Shown: positions 38,901 through 51,417 of the stretch, piece by piece | Numbering within the stretch: the stretch's first letter is position 1 | How the letters are laid out: the number at the start of each line of letters is the position of its first letter | Assembly: GCA_038502055.1 (NCBI GenBank) | Contig: JAXRKN010000042.1 | Coordinates: 1,798,001 to 1,862,000 of the forward strand | Direction: 5' to 3' | Length of the DNA: 64,000 nt | Source: Tanytarsus gracilentus | Lineage: Eukaryota > Arthropoda > Insecta > Diptera > Chironomidae | Notes under the pieces: model-generated | What the model saw: only the letters and a program-made list of their open reading frames with translations | Database searches by the model: none | What the model was told of the DNA's origin: nothing | Translations under genes and position numbers: made by a program

Positions 38901-40170
38901 AACTCTCTTATGGGAGTAATCCATAAAGAATATAGAATTATTAGTTTTAAAAAGATTTAAATTTTTAACGGAAAATTTTCAACAAAATTTTTATTTAAGA
39001 TATCAAAAATATCCAGAAATTTCGTTTTATGGATTTTGCATATAAATTGTGTGTCAAACCCTCCTCTAAATTTAAAGCCCAGAAATTTCCCTGGATGTTA
39101 AAAGTTCATATTTTACAATTATGATTTAATAACTGTCATTTGCCAGTTGAGGGAATCACCTTTAGGGATTTTCAATAGAATTCCATCACACATCTACTCT
39201 AAATACATCAGCAGTTAACCCTTTTATAAAAATTGGATCACAAACGGTATGGCATTCATATCTAGAATTCATAAGAAGCTATTTTTGGGGCAGCAAAAAA
39301 AAAGAGTGGAAATGAATAATGAACTGTTATTGATTTTGGCATTTGATATGAAAAAAGTTCTTAAAACTTTGCAACGTTTTTTTTTGGTCTAGTGGCGAGT
39401 CGAATAGATAAAACATAGATTCACTGTCATCGTTTGAACAAATGCATATGGGAGGATTCTATCTCATTAAAATTTATGCAGCAAGTAAAAGGGGCATGAA
39501 AAAGACTCTTTCATTATCCATGCTATAAATGATATAAAGCTGCTTTAATATGTCGAGTACGATGATGATATGCTGTGTGAAGTTTAATTATTTTTTCGCA
39601 CACAAGTGGCTCGAGAGCGAAGAAGAAAGCAAGCACTTAATGTATGAAAATATGCATCACCAATTATAATTTTTTTGATGCCCGAGATTTCCTTCGTGTC
39701 CCTTTTACATTGCATATGTTTAATTAAACTAAAGGTGTAGTTAATAAGAAGTTGTATAACATCAAGACACGAACTTTCTCACATATATATTTTTGTGTCA
39801 CGCAAAATGTGCTTAATGTTTTAGCATTTTTTATTATTATGAAAATTTTCATTACTCAAAGGTACTTTTTATGTTAGCTTTATTAGTGTTATGGCATATT
39901 GTGTTTCAACCACACTTGCGAGTGCGGTAAATTTAACAAAGGAAAAATTCAAATTACAATGAATGAGAATATTAAAAGAAAACTTTTCAAGTTTTTATTT
40001 AAAAATTTATCATCAAAGTTTTGTTACCCAAAAAACTACTTTGATAATTTAGATAATTTACTCGTAATTTTGGGTCAAAACTTTGTACGTAAATATTTTA
40101 ATAAAATAAATGACTTTTTGTTAATTTAAATTTTATTTTTTTTAAATTAATTTTTAATTTTTATTTTTAA
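29917..40170. other. Upstream of the recognised cpo exons; no gene seen
   Basis: Probably a long 5' intron or promoter region of cpo. There are GAGA-rich clusters near 36.0-36.2 kb. No coding exon could be supported on either strand. Confidence 0.4.
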
Positions 40171-40174
40171 TTTC

Positions 40175-40632
40175 TAGATAGAATGATTTAAAAATTGCTC
40201 AATATCGCTTCAATCTTGTCAATCTCTCTAATGTCCCAGGAAAAAAAAAAGAAACAGTCTAGGAAGCGTTTGAAGGAAGACAAAAGCTCTCGTAAACGGA
40301 AAAATTTGTTGAATTTTAATTTTTTTTAAATATTTTTTAAATTTTTTCTTTTTGGATTTGGATTAAATTAATCTATCTATATGAATACAACATTAAAATA
40401 TTAATAAAAAGGTGAAATAGAAAATTAAGAAGAAAATAAAAACGTGACATAGTGTTAAACTTAAATAAATGAAAAGTGATATCTGAAAAAAGCGTATGAA
40501 TTCAGCACTCTTTGACTTTTTGTGAGTGTAATTAAATAAAAATTGAAAGTGAAAAAGGTTGCAAGTGAGTATAATTGAGGACGATGGTAAATGTTGAGAG
40601 AATTTAAAATAGGATGATATCTATCGATTCAA
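40175..40632 (+). repeat. Left direct repeat (LTR-like)
   Basis: Matches 43910-44398 over its whole length, with shared blocks such as AAAGGTTGCAAGTGAGTAT and GACGATGGTAAATGTTGAGA. Its right half differs from the other copy mostly by missing single bases. Confidence 0.8.
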
Positions 40633-40682
40633 AAATTTTGAATTTTGAACTCTAAGGAAATATCTTTTTATGGATTGTTGGA

Positions 40683-41313
40683 ATGAAGCCATCGGGGAAT
40701 CTTTTGAAGGTCATTTGCGCACTCGCGCGATTCTTAGAACTGCATGTGCTCCCAATGCACATGAGGATGTCATTTTTCATGTTCTATCACCTGTGTAGAA
40801 CTTTCATTTCGAATACAGGCACACCATGTATACAATGGATTATCAGGATTTTATATTTATGCCATTTGAGAGCTCAAAAACTGTTTAGTCTGAGCATGGA
40901 TGCTCTGCTCTCTCATTATGGCCTCACATAGACGCTCTTTGATGCCTCGTGTTCTTCTTGGAGCTTTAAAAGAAGACAATGAGGTGACTAAAAATTTCTT
41001 AGAAATATAAAGAGCGAATATTTCTGAGAATTTTCAAAGTTCATTTGAAATTATTAGATTTAAGTATCTGGATAAAAATAAAAATATTTATTTTGTTTTT
41101 CTTCTTTGATTAGTAATATATTGAAATTTCAAATTTCATCGATTCCTCAATATGAGGTGTGATGATGTGAAGGGTAGGAGGTTTTTTATGTGTTAAATGT
41201 ATAATTTTTATTTTATGTGTAAATTTAGTAGATAACTGAATGGCATATTTGTTGAGATTTAAAAATAAAAAAAGATAAAAGCATACCCCTTGGAGATCCT
41301 GAGGATTTATTAA
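40683..41313 (+). pseudogene. Possible gag-like remnant, frame broken
   Basis: Coding-looking segments in changing frames: EAIGESFEGHLRTRAILRTA up to a stop near 40797, then LSFRIQAHHVYNGLSGFYIY, then later GDPEDLLKRE just before 41324. The jumps between frames fit indels in a once-continuous gag. Family not recognised. Confidence 0.3.
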
Positions 41314-41688
41314 AAAGAGAATGACACACGTGACCAATGGTGGGCAGAATCAGAGAGTGAAGTTTCTCTCTCTTATGAGTTTGATGAAGAGACTGTCGTT
41401 GAAGATCTTTATGATGAAGACGATGGTGAGAGAGAAAAATTTGTAAAGTCTCATGTTGATCAATTCAATGCTCACACTCACCCTCCAACATATTTAGATA
41501 ATCCACAAAAACACTCTTTTTCCTTTAAACCTGCATGGCAATTTTCATGCTGGATATGTAGATCGGATAGTCACTCATTGAGAAATTGTGGAAAAGCTCG
41601 ATCGACGAGGTTTATTCATTTTCTTTGTGTCGCTGATTGTGGAAAAAAAATTTCTGGGAATGTGATCAAAAAAACTCTTGCTTTGTGA
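41314..41688 (+). pseudogene. Gag fragment with CCHC zinc knuckle
   Basis: An open frame of 124 codons without a usable ATG, beginning NDTRDQWWAESESE, acidic in the middle, and ending in TGA at 41686-41688. It contains a CX2CX4HX4C knuckle, CWICRSDSHSLRNC, at 41548-41589, the nucleic-acid-binding motif of retroelement nucleocapsids. The upstream segment GDPEDLLKRE is in a different frame and would read straight into it if one base were shifted. Confidence 0.55.
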
Positions 41689-41888
41689 AAACTTTCAGGT
41701 AATAAGTGAAAAAGAAAAGGCCATTATTAAAAGAGGTTCGAAAAACATTTTCGTGAAGTCGTTATAAAGAGATAAGACATTTCAACACAATATCTTAGTG
41801 CTAAAATCCTCGGTGATGATGGAATCTCAATTTTACTTTCTAATTTTGATGATAATGAAGCTTCTTTTGTGTTTAGGCCTAAGGCTTC

Positions 41889-42968
41889 ATGTTGAGAAGA
41901 AAAATTAAAAAAGTTATGGGTTTTCTTTTGATTCATTATAATATTCGGATATTGAATAAGTTTGTGTCTCCTATTCCGTTGTTTTTGTGTTCAATTTACT
42001 CAACTACCGCGATGTTTTTTGTCATATTAAATTATTGGAAAACATTCATTGGTTTCATTCTCATGAAAAATACCCAACGTTATGTCAATTCTCGATCTCT
42101 AAATAAACAACTTGTCAAAGTTGAACGATTTTCAGTGGACAAATTACTCAAAGTTTCAGCTTGCGAAAAATTTGCTTTTTTTGATCTCACACATCGATCG
42201 GAAAACGCTGGTATGAAAAACTTCTCAATACTGGATGTTTTGGATTATTCTTTTATTTTCATGCCACAAGAGATTTTCCTTTATGATGAACAACTCTCAA
42301 AACTGCTCAATTCTTTCGTGAGTAAGCTTTGTTCAATTTCTGCAAGTAAATTAAATAGTAAAGATTCATCATGTTCTTTACATTCATGTCAAATCGATAA
42401 TGTATCGCGATTTGATATCAAAGAGACGAACAAAGCATTGCATCATGTCAAACGTAAAGTTGTGAAAAGTGTGAAATATGAGAAAACTTTAAAAATTCAT
42501 GACGTCAAAAGCACACTGGACTTGACTTTTTCTACCATTCTTCTTTCATGGAAGAATTCATGTAACGATAAAGTCAAATATAAAGTCACTAAAGGCTTCA
42601 ACATAATTGTAGATTCTCACATATTCTACAGATGCTTCCATACTCGATTAAAAGAAGAATCGAGTTCCAATTGCTATAAAATATCTCGATGGGAAATGAA
42701 AAATTCATCTCAAAGGACGAAAAAATATTTCGAATATTTTTCATTGTCCTTACAATTTGGTGAAGCCAACATCCCTAAGTTTTTTTGTTTAAAATTTCTT
42801 AACCAGACGTTAAGAAGTTTATGGATTGTTGTTTGTCAAGACAACAAAACGACTGATAGTCAAATCAACACTCAAAAAATGGTCTTAGATCGCAAACAAG
42901 TTGATCTACGATACACTTCATCCTCCAATATATTTTCGATTGTTGGAAGATTTATAAGAAAAACATAA
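41889..42968 (+). CDS. Orphan 359-residue ORF inside the LTR-like element
   Basis: The longest intact ORF in the element. The first 60 residues are hydrophobic (PLFLCSIYSTTAMFFVI and WKTFIGFILM), so a signal or membrane segment is possible. The rest is Lys/Ser/Phe-rich with several Cys (CSLHSC, FYRCFHTR). No YxDD, DDE, protease or known envelope motif was seen and I do not recognise the family. Just upstream, AKILGDDGISILLSNF lies in a different frame, so the real protein may start earlier. It could be a retroelement accessory ORF or a chance survivor. Confidence 0.35.
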   Translation: MLRRKIKKVMGFLLIHYNIRILNKFVSPIPLFLCSIYSTTAMFFVILNYWKTFIGFILMKNTQRYVNSRSLNKQLVKVERFSVDKLLKVSACEKFAFFDLTHRSENAGMKNFSILDVLDYSFIFMPQEIFLYDEQLSKLLNSFVSKLCSISASKLNSKDSSCSLHSCQIDNVSRFDIKETNKALHHVKRKVVKSVKYEKTLKIHDVKSTLDLTFSTILLSWKNSCNDKVKYKVTKGFNIIVDSHIFYRCFHTRLKEESSSNCYKISRWEMKNSSQRTKKYFEYFSLSLQFGEANIPKFFCLKFLNQTLRSLWIVVCQDNKTTDSQINTQKMVLDRKQVDLRYTSSSNIFSIVGRFIRKT

Positions 42969-43909
42969 TTTCTTTGGACTCTATAAGTTATAATGAATTC
43001 TTTCATGATTTTTTTTTTTGTTTTCTTTTCCAGATGAGAAAACTACCAGGAAGAAAAAGGAGGAAAGAAGAAATGGAAAAATCTTTAGATAAATTAAGGT
43101 TTACGTTTTTTCTTGGAATGCTCTTAGAAAATTTTGTTCGTGAAAAGATTGAGATGACAACCGTCAAAATAATACATGAGTAAACTAGTTGAACATTTTT
43201 ACGCAGTTTCTTTTCTGATGATAGTTTGGAATTCCATTTCAATATTTTTTTTTCATTTCATAAAATTTACAATGATATGTTATTTTCCTTTTTTTCGTTT
43301 TACCTAAATTTTCTTTTTTTTGACTTCAAATTTAACGGAGAGGAAAACTCCAATTTCTGCCAGATAAGGAAATTCCATCCCTAAAGAATGTTGACAGGCT
43401 TTTGATGTTTGGATTTCATAAGTTGTCATCTATGAAGAGAAAATTTTATTAAAGAGATGAATGTTCCTTCGCTTTATCTCGATTATTAGGTCTTATAAGA
43501 ATATATTTTTTTTTCAATTCCCTTTGGATGATTTTATGGCTTGCAACATAATATCTGATGGAGGAATCAAGAGCGTTCTGTTTTTGCAAGAATGGACACT
43601 TAATAACCTTTGAGACACACCTCGAATGTGCATTCAACAAAAATCTAAGGTTGTTTGGACAAAAACAATAGTTTGAACATTTCTAAACAAAATTTCTCTA
43701 TTAAATAATTCTATAAATTATGTAACTTTATGAGGCTTATGCTAGATCGGAACACTCAAGCTTCATCTTTGGATTTAAAACTTTGGAAGAAATTTTTCAC
43801 CTGCCTGTCATTAAAATTTGTAAAAATTTCAATTTCTCTTTATAAAATTTTCAATTTTCATTTTTCTTTAATCTTGGTTTGTAAAATTTGTTCTTCTTAA
43901 AATTTTTCT

Positions 43910-44398
43910 AACGCATCAGAAAATTTAAAAATTGCTCAATTCGTTCAATCTTGTCAATCTCTCCAATCGTACACCATGGAAAAAAAAAAAAAAAGTCGCG
44001 AGTTTGAAGAAGACAACAAGCTCTTAACGAAAAATTTTATTTTATTAATTTATTAAATATTTTTCTTAAAATTATTATTCTTTTTGGTGATTATTGTGAA
44101 TTAAAACTTAATACTATTCTATATTGACATACAACATTAAAATTCATTAATAAAAAGGTGAAACTAGAAAATTAAGAAGAAAATAAAACACGTGCACATA
44201 GATTGATTAAAACTTAAATAAGTGAAAATGTGATATACTTGAAAAAAGCGTATGAATTCCAGCAACTCCTTTGACTATTTTGTGCAGTGCTAATTAACAT
44301 AAAAATTCGACAAGTGAAAAAGGTTGCAAGTGAGTATCAATTGAGAGACGATGGTAAATGTTGAGACGAAATTTAAAATAGCGATGATATCTCATCGA
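43910..44398 (+). repeat. Right direct repeat (LTR-like)
   Basis: Copy of 40175-40632 containing about twenty additional single bases, many of them C, scattered every 5-15 nt across the right half. Ends ATATCTCATCGACA. Confidence 0.8.
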
Positions 44399-44399
44399 C

Positions 44400-47300
44400 A
44401 TCTATTAGATAATTATAAAAAATATTTAACCTTTTCTCCATTAAAAATGTGTTTCGAAGGGATCTAAAGTGATAACTTTTTTCCGAATGATTGATGAGGC
44501 AACATAATTAATTTCAATTCAATATTTTAATGCGTACAAAAGGAGACAGATAAGGTGAAAAGGCAACAATGTCACAATGAACTTTCAAAATGTCCTTTTT
44601 TCGATGTCATCATTACATGATAAATTTTCTTTTGAAGATAGACAATGAAAAATTTGTTGAAACATTTTTTAAAATCAAATTTTTTCTTAAGGATGTTCGT
44701 AATGAAATTTTCTCCGGGGTTTGTTTGAGATTTAAGGTTTGATTGATTTTTTAGCAATTTAATCAGCTACAAAATTGGATCAAAATTCATGCAGCAACTC
44801 GAAAAGTTTTTTTAGGCCTTTTCGTGAATTTTTATATACATTCATTATGTTAATTACGAAAATTAAATCATACTTACGAGTTTTTTTTCTTCCTTTTCGT
44901 TTCTTTTTAAGCTCGAACTCTTTTTGGGTTTTGGGATTTTCCTCAAAGCACTGTTCGTGTGTATGATTCGAAATATATAAATTTCTCTCCTTTTTAAACT
45001 AAATATCATGCGAGGAACATATAAACACTGTTCCGTTTATGTTTGCGAGTGATTTTGTTCTGTTTTTCTCATTCATAAAAATGTTTCGTTATCAAAATGG
45101 GTTAGAGAGAAGTTGTTAATTAAATATTAATGTCCCTTGGCCTTACTCAGTTTTTCCTGTAATGGCATCACTGTTAAAATATTAGGATGTCTCTAATGAC
45201 ATAAAATTGCTTTCTTCTCTCCTTATGAAGCATACAATGCAGCGCGCGTGATGTGAGCACGACAGTGTCTTTTGCTTCTATGACTTAAGTTTGCCTTTAC
45301 TTATGTATGCGATAAAGATAATTATCTTTCAAACTACATATGATTATGTTTGAATATTTAACTAAGCAATTAATAATAAATCACTCTCTTGATTAAATCA
45401 AGTTTTAACAATCTTTTTTGATGTGTGAATATGTGCGGCGACGCTGTGGGATTTACAAGTCTGTCATAAGGTTTTATCCTCCGAAATATTTCTTAATTCA
45501 AAAATAATTTATTTATTAGAAGAGGTGCGATGAGTTATGTTCGTGTGTGCGACCGATGCGACCTCTAGCTTTCGCACTTTATGGCATTGACTTCTTCCCC
45601 TCACTCTTCTTTTTTAAAGGTAAAAATTTCCTTTTTCTTAACTAGATTATTTATGATTGATTAAAATCCTCTTTTGATATGTGTTGAGATTTTTAAAAAT
45701 TAACTTTCAGTAGGAATTGCACTTTATAAAGCGATATGCGCTGAATAATAAATATTTGATATGTATGCGATTTCACTTTATTTTCTAAATATTTCTTCTT
45801 CACTTCGCTATTAAAATTATTTTACATTGCACTTTATACTGATATGTATAGTGATATAACTTAACTCTCTTTTTTGAGTAAAACTCGTTGAAAACTTCTC
45901 AAAAATGAACGCCCAGCGAATCGAGTCAGAGTCGAGCTGAGAAATGTCCGCTGACTTTTTTCCAAGCGAGAAAATTCTGTGTTTATTTTCTCTGCACACA
46001 GGAGGATTTTTTTTCTCGCAGAGAGCTTTTCTCCACTCACCCCAACACTGCGCATGTGTTATTTACGGCTCGAGAGAATTTTCGTGTGTGCACAGTAATT
46101 TCTTCCTTTCTTTCTTTCTCACTCATTGTTTTGTGTATGAAATTTTTAGATAGCATGCGTTATGACTAATATTTTTTCTTGAGTTGCCATAGCGCACTCA
46201 CGGTCTCGCATGAATTTAAAATTTCCCGTTGTCGTTGACGTCGTTTGCGAATCTCACTGACTGTCGTGTTTGGTGCGAGAAGGATTTAGTGCGATGCGGT
46301 TAATTTTGATGGTAATTAATGACCAGTGTTGAATTATGTATTGAGGGTGCAGTATACATTGTATTCGTACCCGCGAGTTCACAATAAGAACGTCACTGGC
46401 AATGTGATTATGAAGTACAAGGCAAGTTTTAACGTTTATTTGCCTCTTTCCCGCTCTACATCGCGTGTTGCACGAGATTTTTTATTACTTTTACTTCACA
46501 CGAAATTTTCTTCTCGTTCTTTGACTGTGAACGAAAAAATTTTCCATATCGATTTTCCCCTCTTTCACATTCACATCACATTTAACCGGCAAATGTGCTT
46601 TTATTTCTCTCTCTTTTTTCTCTGACGACTGTCTAGCATAGAATAATTTATTTAACAACTAATAAAAAATATATTCCTTTTTTTGACAATCACTTACTTA
46701 ATGTTTTTTCGTTCATGATGTCAATTAAGTTGTTAATAACTATTTTCTGATCACTTGAGTGAGTGCGCTCTGGAAAATGAAATTAAGGAAAATTAAATAA
46801 AATTTCGACTTTATTGGCTTTTCCCAGTTAGAACAAAAAAATTGATTTAAAATATTAAACAAACTTATTTCAAATTTAGGATTCGAACCTTTTTATTTTC
46901 TCAAATGAGAATTATTTTGTTTCTGGAGTATAAAAAAATATAAACATGATTTGCAAATAAATCTAAAATATTTTCAAATATTTTTAAATTTTAACAAAAA
47001 AAAATCCTAAATAATTTTCTCACCGAAAACTTCCTTAATCGCATGTCGTCTTTATTTCTTTTGACTTCCTGCATTATATCGTGCGTAATATCTGATGTAA
47101 ATTCAAGAGCAATTAATTGTTTTAATGACGAAAATGTCTTTATAGAACTTAACGTCATGCAAATAAGAGATTCCATCGAGAATTTTCTTTAGAAGGTTTT
47201 TAGTCGGAGGAAAAACGTGCGCGATGGTATTTGTTTTATCCTCATAATAATTAGTGATAATTGTGGGTAATTTTAGTTTGCGTTTATTTGTTGAAGAATT

Positions 47301-50300
47301 TCTATAATGACACTCCGATTCACTGTGATTTTTTAGATACGATGTCCATGATTGATGTCGATTTGGTAAGAAAAAGAAAATCCTGTAAAAGAAATTAAAT
47401 TCACCAAAATATCTATTTTTATTTCTTCATTTTCACCTTTATTGTCGTTTTTGCGACATATTAAATCAATGTTTTTCATTTTTTTTTCGTCATAATCATA
47501 AAGACTTGTATTATATTATTTTTTTTATCGTGGTTGGCTTTCTGATAGTTTATCATGATTTCTTTTTTCTTCTTTTTCTGCCATCATTGTCTTCTTTTTT
47601 TTCTGTAACATTAAAACATATACAAATATACTTTCATGTAATTTAATGTACAATATTAAGAGGATTTTCTGCATTGATTGAAAATTTGCGTTATTAAATC
47701 GAGAAGGTAAAAATTAGTTTTTTTTTCATCGAAAAATGAGAGGAGAAGTACAAGATTAATTTATGAATTTTACTTCAGTGAATAAGGTAATGTTTTTTTC
47801 TGTTTATCTTCTCAGCATCTATAACATTTAAAATTTATAAGAAAGCTTCAAAAGTATTTTTTTTTGTCTGCCATATTTTATAGCATTTCGAAAACTATTT
47901 AACAAGCTAAAAAGGGAAATTTAGAAGAAAACTCAATTTTATCATGTGACTAAAACTGACCAACTGTCTACATTCAGCTAAATCTTTTTTATCGTCATAT
48001 TTTCCACAGTATTTTTTCTCTTCTTTCGCATCGTAAGCAATTTTTTTACTTAGCAAATTTAAAATGTATTTTTATAAAAATATAACAGCTTGGTAAATAA
48101 ACTTTTTTTATAGCTAAAACAAATTCTAATTTTTCATTTATTTTTTTTAGTATTTTGAGACATTCCATTCTTCTTTTCAGTGTGATTTCAATTTAGCTAT
48201 CATACTTTCACAACACTTTCCATTATCATCACCATAACACTTTTTCGTCAACTGCATTTTATAAGAGATTGAAAATTAAAAAAGTTATGGCAAAAAATAG
48301 TTCTGGAGGAGAAAACTTTTTAAGAATAGGCCATCGCATTTTAAAGAGTATTTAGAAATTTTGAGCATCGCTTAGAGAGATTTTTAATGATGAAAAAAGT
48401 ATTTTTTTTGAGGAAATGAAATTTCAGCGAATATTTTTTTTATGGACGGATGAAGATGTTTTAGATTTTGCAATGATATTTTTTAAGTTGGATTTTTTAT
48501 GCAAATTATGATTCGATTTTTATTTAAAGAAATAATAAGCTGCTGATAAAAATTAAAAGCTTTAAATTTAGTTCGAAAATTTTGTCCACTCAAAAATTAA
48601 TTATCAGCAACTGAAATATCACATTTCAAATGATAAATTGTTGAATTTTATAGATGCTCAAAGACGAGGTGATTAAATTTTCTTATGTGCCATTTTTTTA
48701 TATTAAATCTTGGGTTTTTTGTTCGTGTCTTTCATTAGTTTTTTTAAAAAGAATTTTTTCTTTTTATTTAATGATTAGTCAATTCCGAAAAAGCTTTATC
48801 TATATCTTAAATTTTATATCATCATTTCAATGAATTTGAAATAAAAATTTCTTTTTTTTTTGAGGGAGAAAAATTTATCATCTCATAGTCAACAATCATG
48901 TTTCATTCCATTACTATGTACAGAAAAATTGTTGTGTATCATATAAATATATTTTAAGATATGATTTTTTGTAATATTTTTTTATTTCATCATGTTGTCT
49001 TCTTTTTTGGTTAAATTTAGCTAATTAATTTTTTCCTATTATCAACATCCGTTACCGATATTTTTTTTTTGGTTTATCTCTGTTTCAGATCATTTTCAAA
49101 TTCTCATTTTATTTCATAAATCATCAAAATGATCATTTTTATTTTCTCTTTTCTAAGGCAAAAGTTGTCTCTTTTTAAACTTAAATGATTTCTTTATTTT
49201 ATTAAAGTTTATCAATAGGCGAATATTTACAAAATTCGATTGGAGACAATTTTCGTATTTTTTTAGTATTTACATTTTTTTGTTTTGAGAAAGGGAGTAA
49301 AAATAAAGAAATATGTAGATTTTCTTAGCATGGCATGGATATTTTTAAAATTGTCTTTTTTTTATTGGAATTATGAAAAAAATTGAATGAACTTTAACAT
49401 TTTTTTATTTGGCTATTTTAAAAACAGCATTTTTCGGTAAAAAATTTTCATTATTGTGAATTCTCCATTTAATGATTTTTTTGCTGAATTATTTGGTTTT
49501 CATTTGTAAAAACTAGCGAGTTTTACTGAAAATAAACGAAATACAAAAGAAAGAAAGCAAGAAAAATTCAATTAAATATTCTATTTTTTATTAAAAAGTT
49601 CCATAATAACAAATGAAAATCACACTTTCAATAGCGATGCGGTAAGCAACAAATTAACCACCCTATTGAAAGTGCAATTGTAAAATGATGTGTCTATATA
49701 TGATTCTAAGTTTATGTGAGCCTATATTTTTTATCTAGAACAATAATGATAAAAGCTATAATGAGAAGCATTCCAAATATGTGTGGCTTACTAAATATTT
49801 TCAAACCATAAATAAAGTTTGTGTATTTTTCTCCAATAATCGACACAATCAATTTGCTTCTCAAATTTCTGCTGATTATTGAAGGAAAAATATCTGAGAA
49901 TTATGAGTGAAATGTTTGATTTGCATTTTGTGAATTTAAATGCTCGAACAAATAAAAAAATATTTCCTAAAGCTCCGCTATGTTTTCAAAAAGTATTTTT
50001 TTTTCTTAAAAAATTCAATATAACATTTCATAAAAATTACATGAATGTAAACGACAATAGTTTTATGCTTAATTTTTGTTAAAGCTTTTTCTTTTAAGTA
50101 CTAAAAATCAAAACAATTCGTGAGAGAAGCTTAATTTTGTGTTTTTTATAAAACTTAAAGATTTAACGCTGATTATTTTTTAAAATTTTAAGAAAATAAT
50201 TTTTTCCCATGCATGACTTAAATTTTTCAAAATTAAATTTCTAATAAAATCATTTTTCTTCAAATCAAGCATTTTTCATGTGTGTATTTCTGTGATGAAA

Positions 50301-51207
50301 GTGATGGTGATGATAAAAGAAATGTGTGCAAGAGAGAAGATAGAGAACATACCTATTCTACTAAATAAATCGTTCAGGTTTCAAACAATGCATTCATGTA
50401 GGGAATTCCGCGCGCAAAAATGATAGTTTAATCTTTAATGGTTTCTTGGTATATTTCGTTACTTTTTATCTTATTTTCTTTATTTAGAATTGAGAAAAAA
50501 ATTATGAATATTTTTGTTTTTATTTATTTATGCTAATCAATATTTTTTCTTAATATTTTTTTCTTGATGTGTTGGCTTGTTGTATTTTTAAAGTGAAATA
50601 GAGAAAAATTGAAAGAATCAATGCATGGTTGATAGATTTAAACAGCATGTATAAGTGTCTTTTGTGTATTCGAAAAAATGTAATTTATGTAATTTTGGTT
50701 TTCAAATATTTTATCTATAGATAATTAATATAAGACCGTGAAATCTTCTTCTATGTACAACTAGTTTGAATATTATCAAATGTGAATAAAGAAAAAGTTT
50801 GACAGGATTAAAAAAAATTAAACAAAAAATCTATTAAACAATTATTATTTGAGTCTACATTTTTAGTTAGTAGAAAACTTAACTATTTGCATTCAAAACG
50901 TGCCAACTAAATTTCTTCACGTTCTCTCTATCTTCTGGCAATCTAGAGTCTCTCAACTGACTAAACAAAATGATTGTTTTAAAATTTAACGGCTTTTAAT
51001 GATTAATTAAAAATATAATTTTTTTAGTTCATTATTAATTTAAGACTTTTTTGGTAATATTTTTTCACATAATTTTCATATATGAAGGTTCGATAAGAAA
51101 GATAGAGATCGTGATTGAAGGAGATTGTGAATAAAACTCAATATTGATTGATATTTTAAATAGATTATTTTGAATGTTCGTATTGTTTCTGAATATAATG
51201 AGTAGTG
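44400..51207. other. Region between the LTR-like element and Rim; no gene seen
   Basis: AT-rich. The part next to 51207 should hold the Rim 3' UTR. It contains one minus-strand B-box-like motif (46889-46879) and a possible distal first exon for cpo near 46.2 kb. Nothing else could be supported. Confidence 0.4.
46879..46889 (-). repeat. Dispersed B-box-like motif GGTTCGAATCC, copy 4
   Basis: Minus-strand copy followed by TAAATTTGAAA, like copy 3 in the flank. Confidence 0.4.
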
Positions 51208-51417
51208 TTAGAGCTTAAGCGAATCTAATGACGCGATTGAGGATCTTCTAGAACCTAAACCAATATTAGATGTATTAGGTACCAGACTTGTTGTTCCGAA
51301 CAGCTTATACCATCCGATGACGATGTGTGAAAGATTGAGATTATCTAACATTATTTGAGCTACACCCATAAATACTTTTTTGCCTTCTATTCGTCCATAA
51401 TCGCCCCATACAGTAAC
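51208..51417 (-). CDS. Rim: Rim terminal coding exon, end of C2B
   Basis: VTVWGDYGRIEGKKVFMGVA then QIMLDNLNLSHIVIGWYKLF, finishing with SRRSSIASLDSLKL and TAA at 51210-51208. The serine-rich tail after C2B is typical of RIMs. Confidence 0.97.
   Translation of the reverse strand, partial: VTVWGDYGRIEGKKVFMGVAQIMLDNLNLSHIVIGWYKLFGTTSLVPNTSNIGLGSRRSSIASLDSLKL

Larger units (their letters stand above)
40175..44400 (+). mobile_element. Degraded LTR-retrotransposon-like element
   Basis: Two direct repeats (about 40175-40632 and 43910-44398) flank roughly 3.3 kb. The interior has gag-like fragments, including a CCHC zinc knuckle, and a 359-codon ORF, all on the plus strand. No reverse transcriptase YxDD block, protease DTG or integrase was recognised, so this is a non-autonomous or heavily damaged copy. 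The right repeat ends CGACA (a CA end suits an LTR). No clear target-site duplication or polypurine tract was found, so the exact ends are uncertain. Confidence 0.5.
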
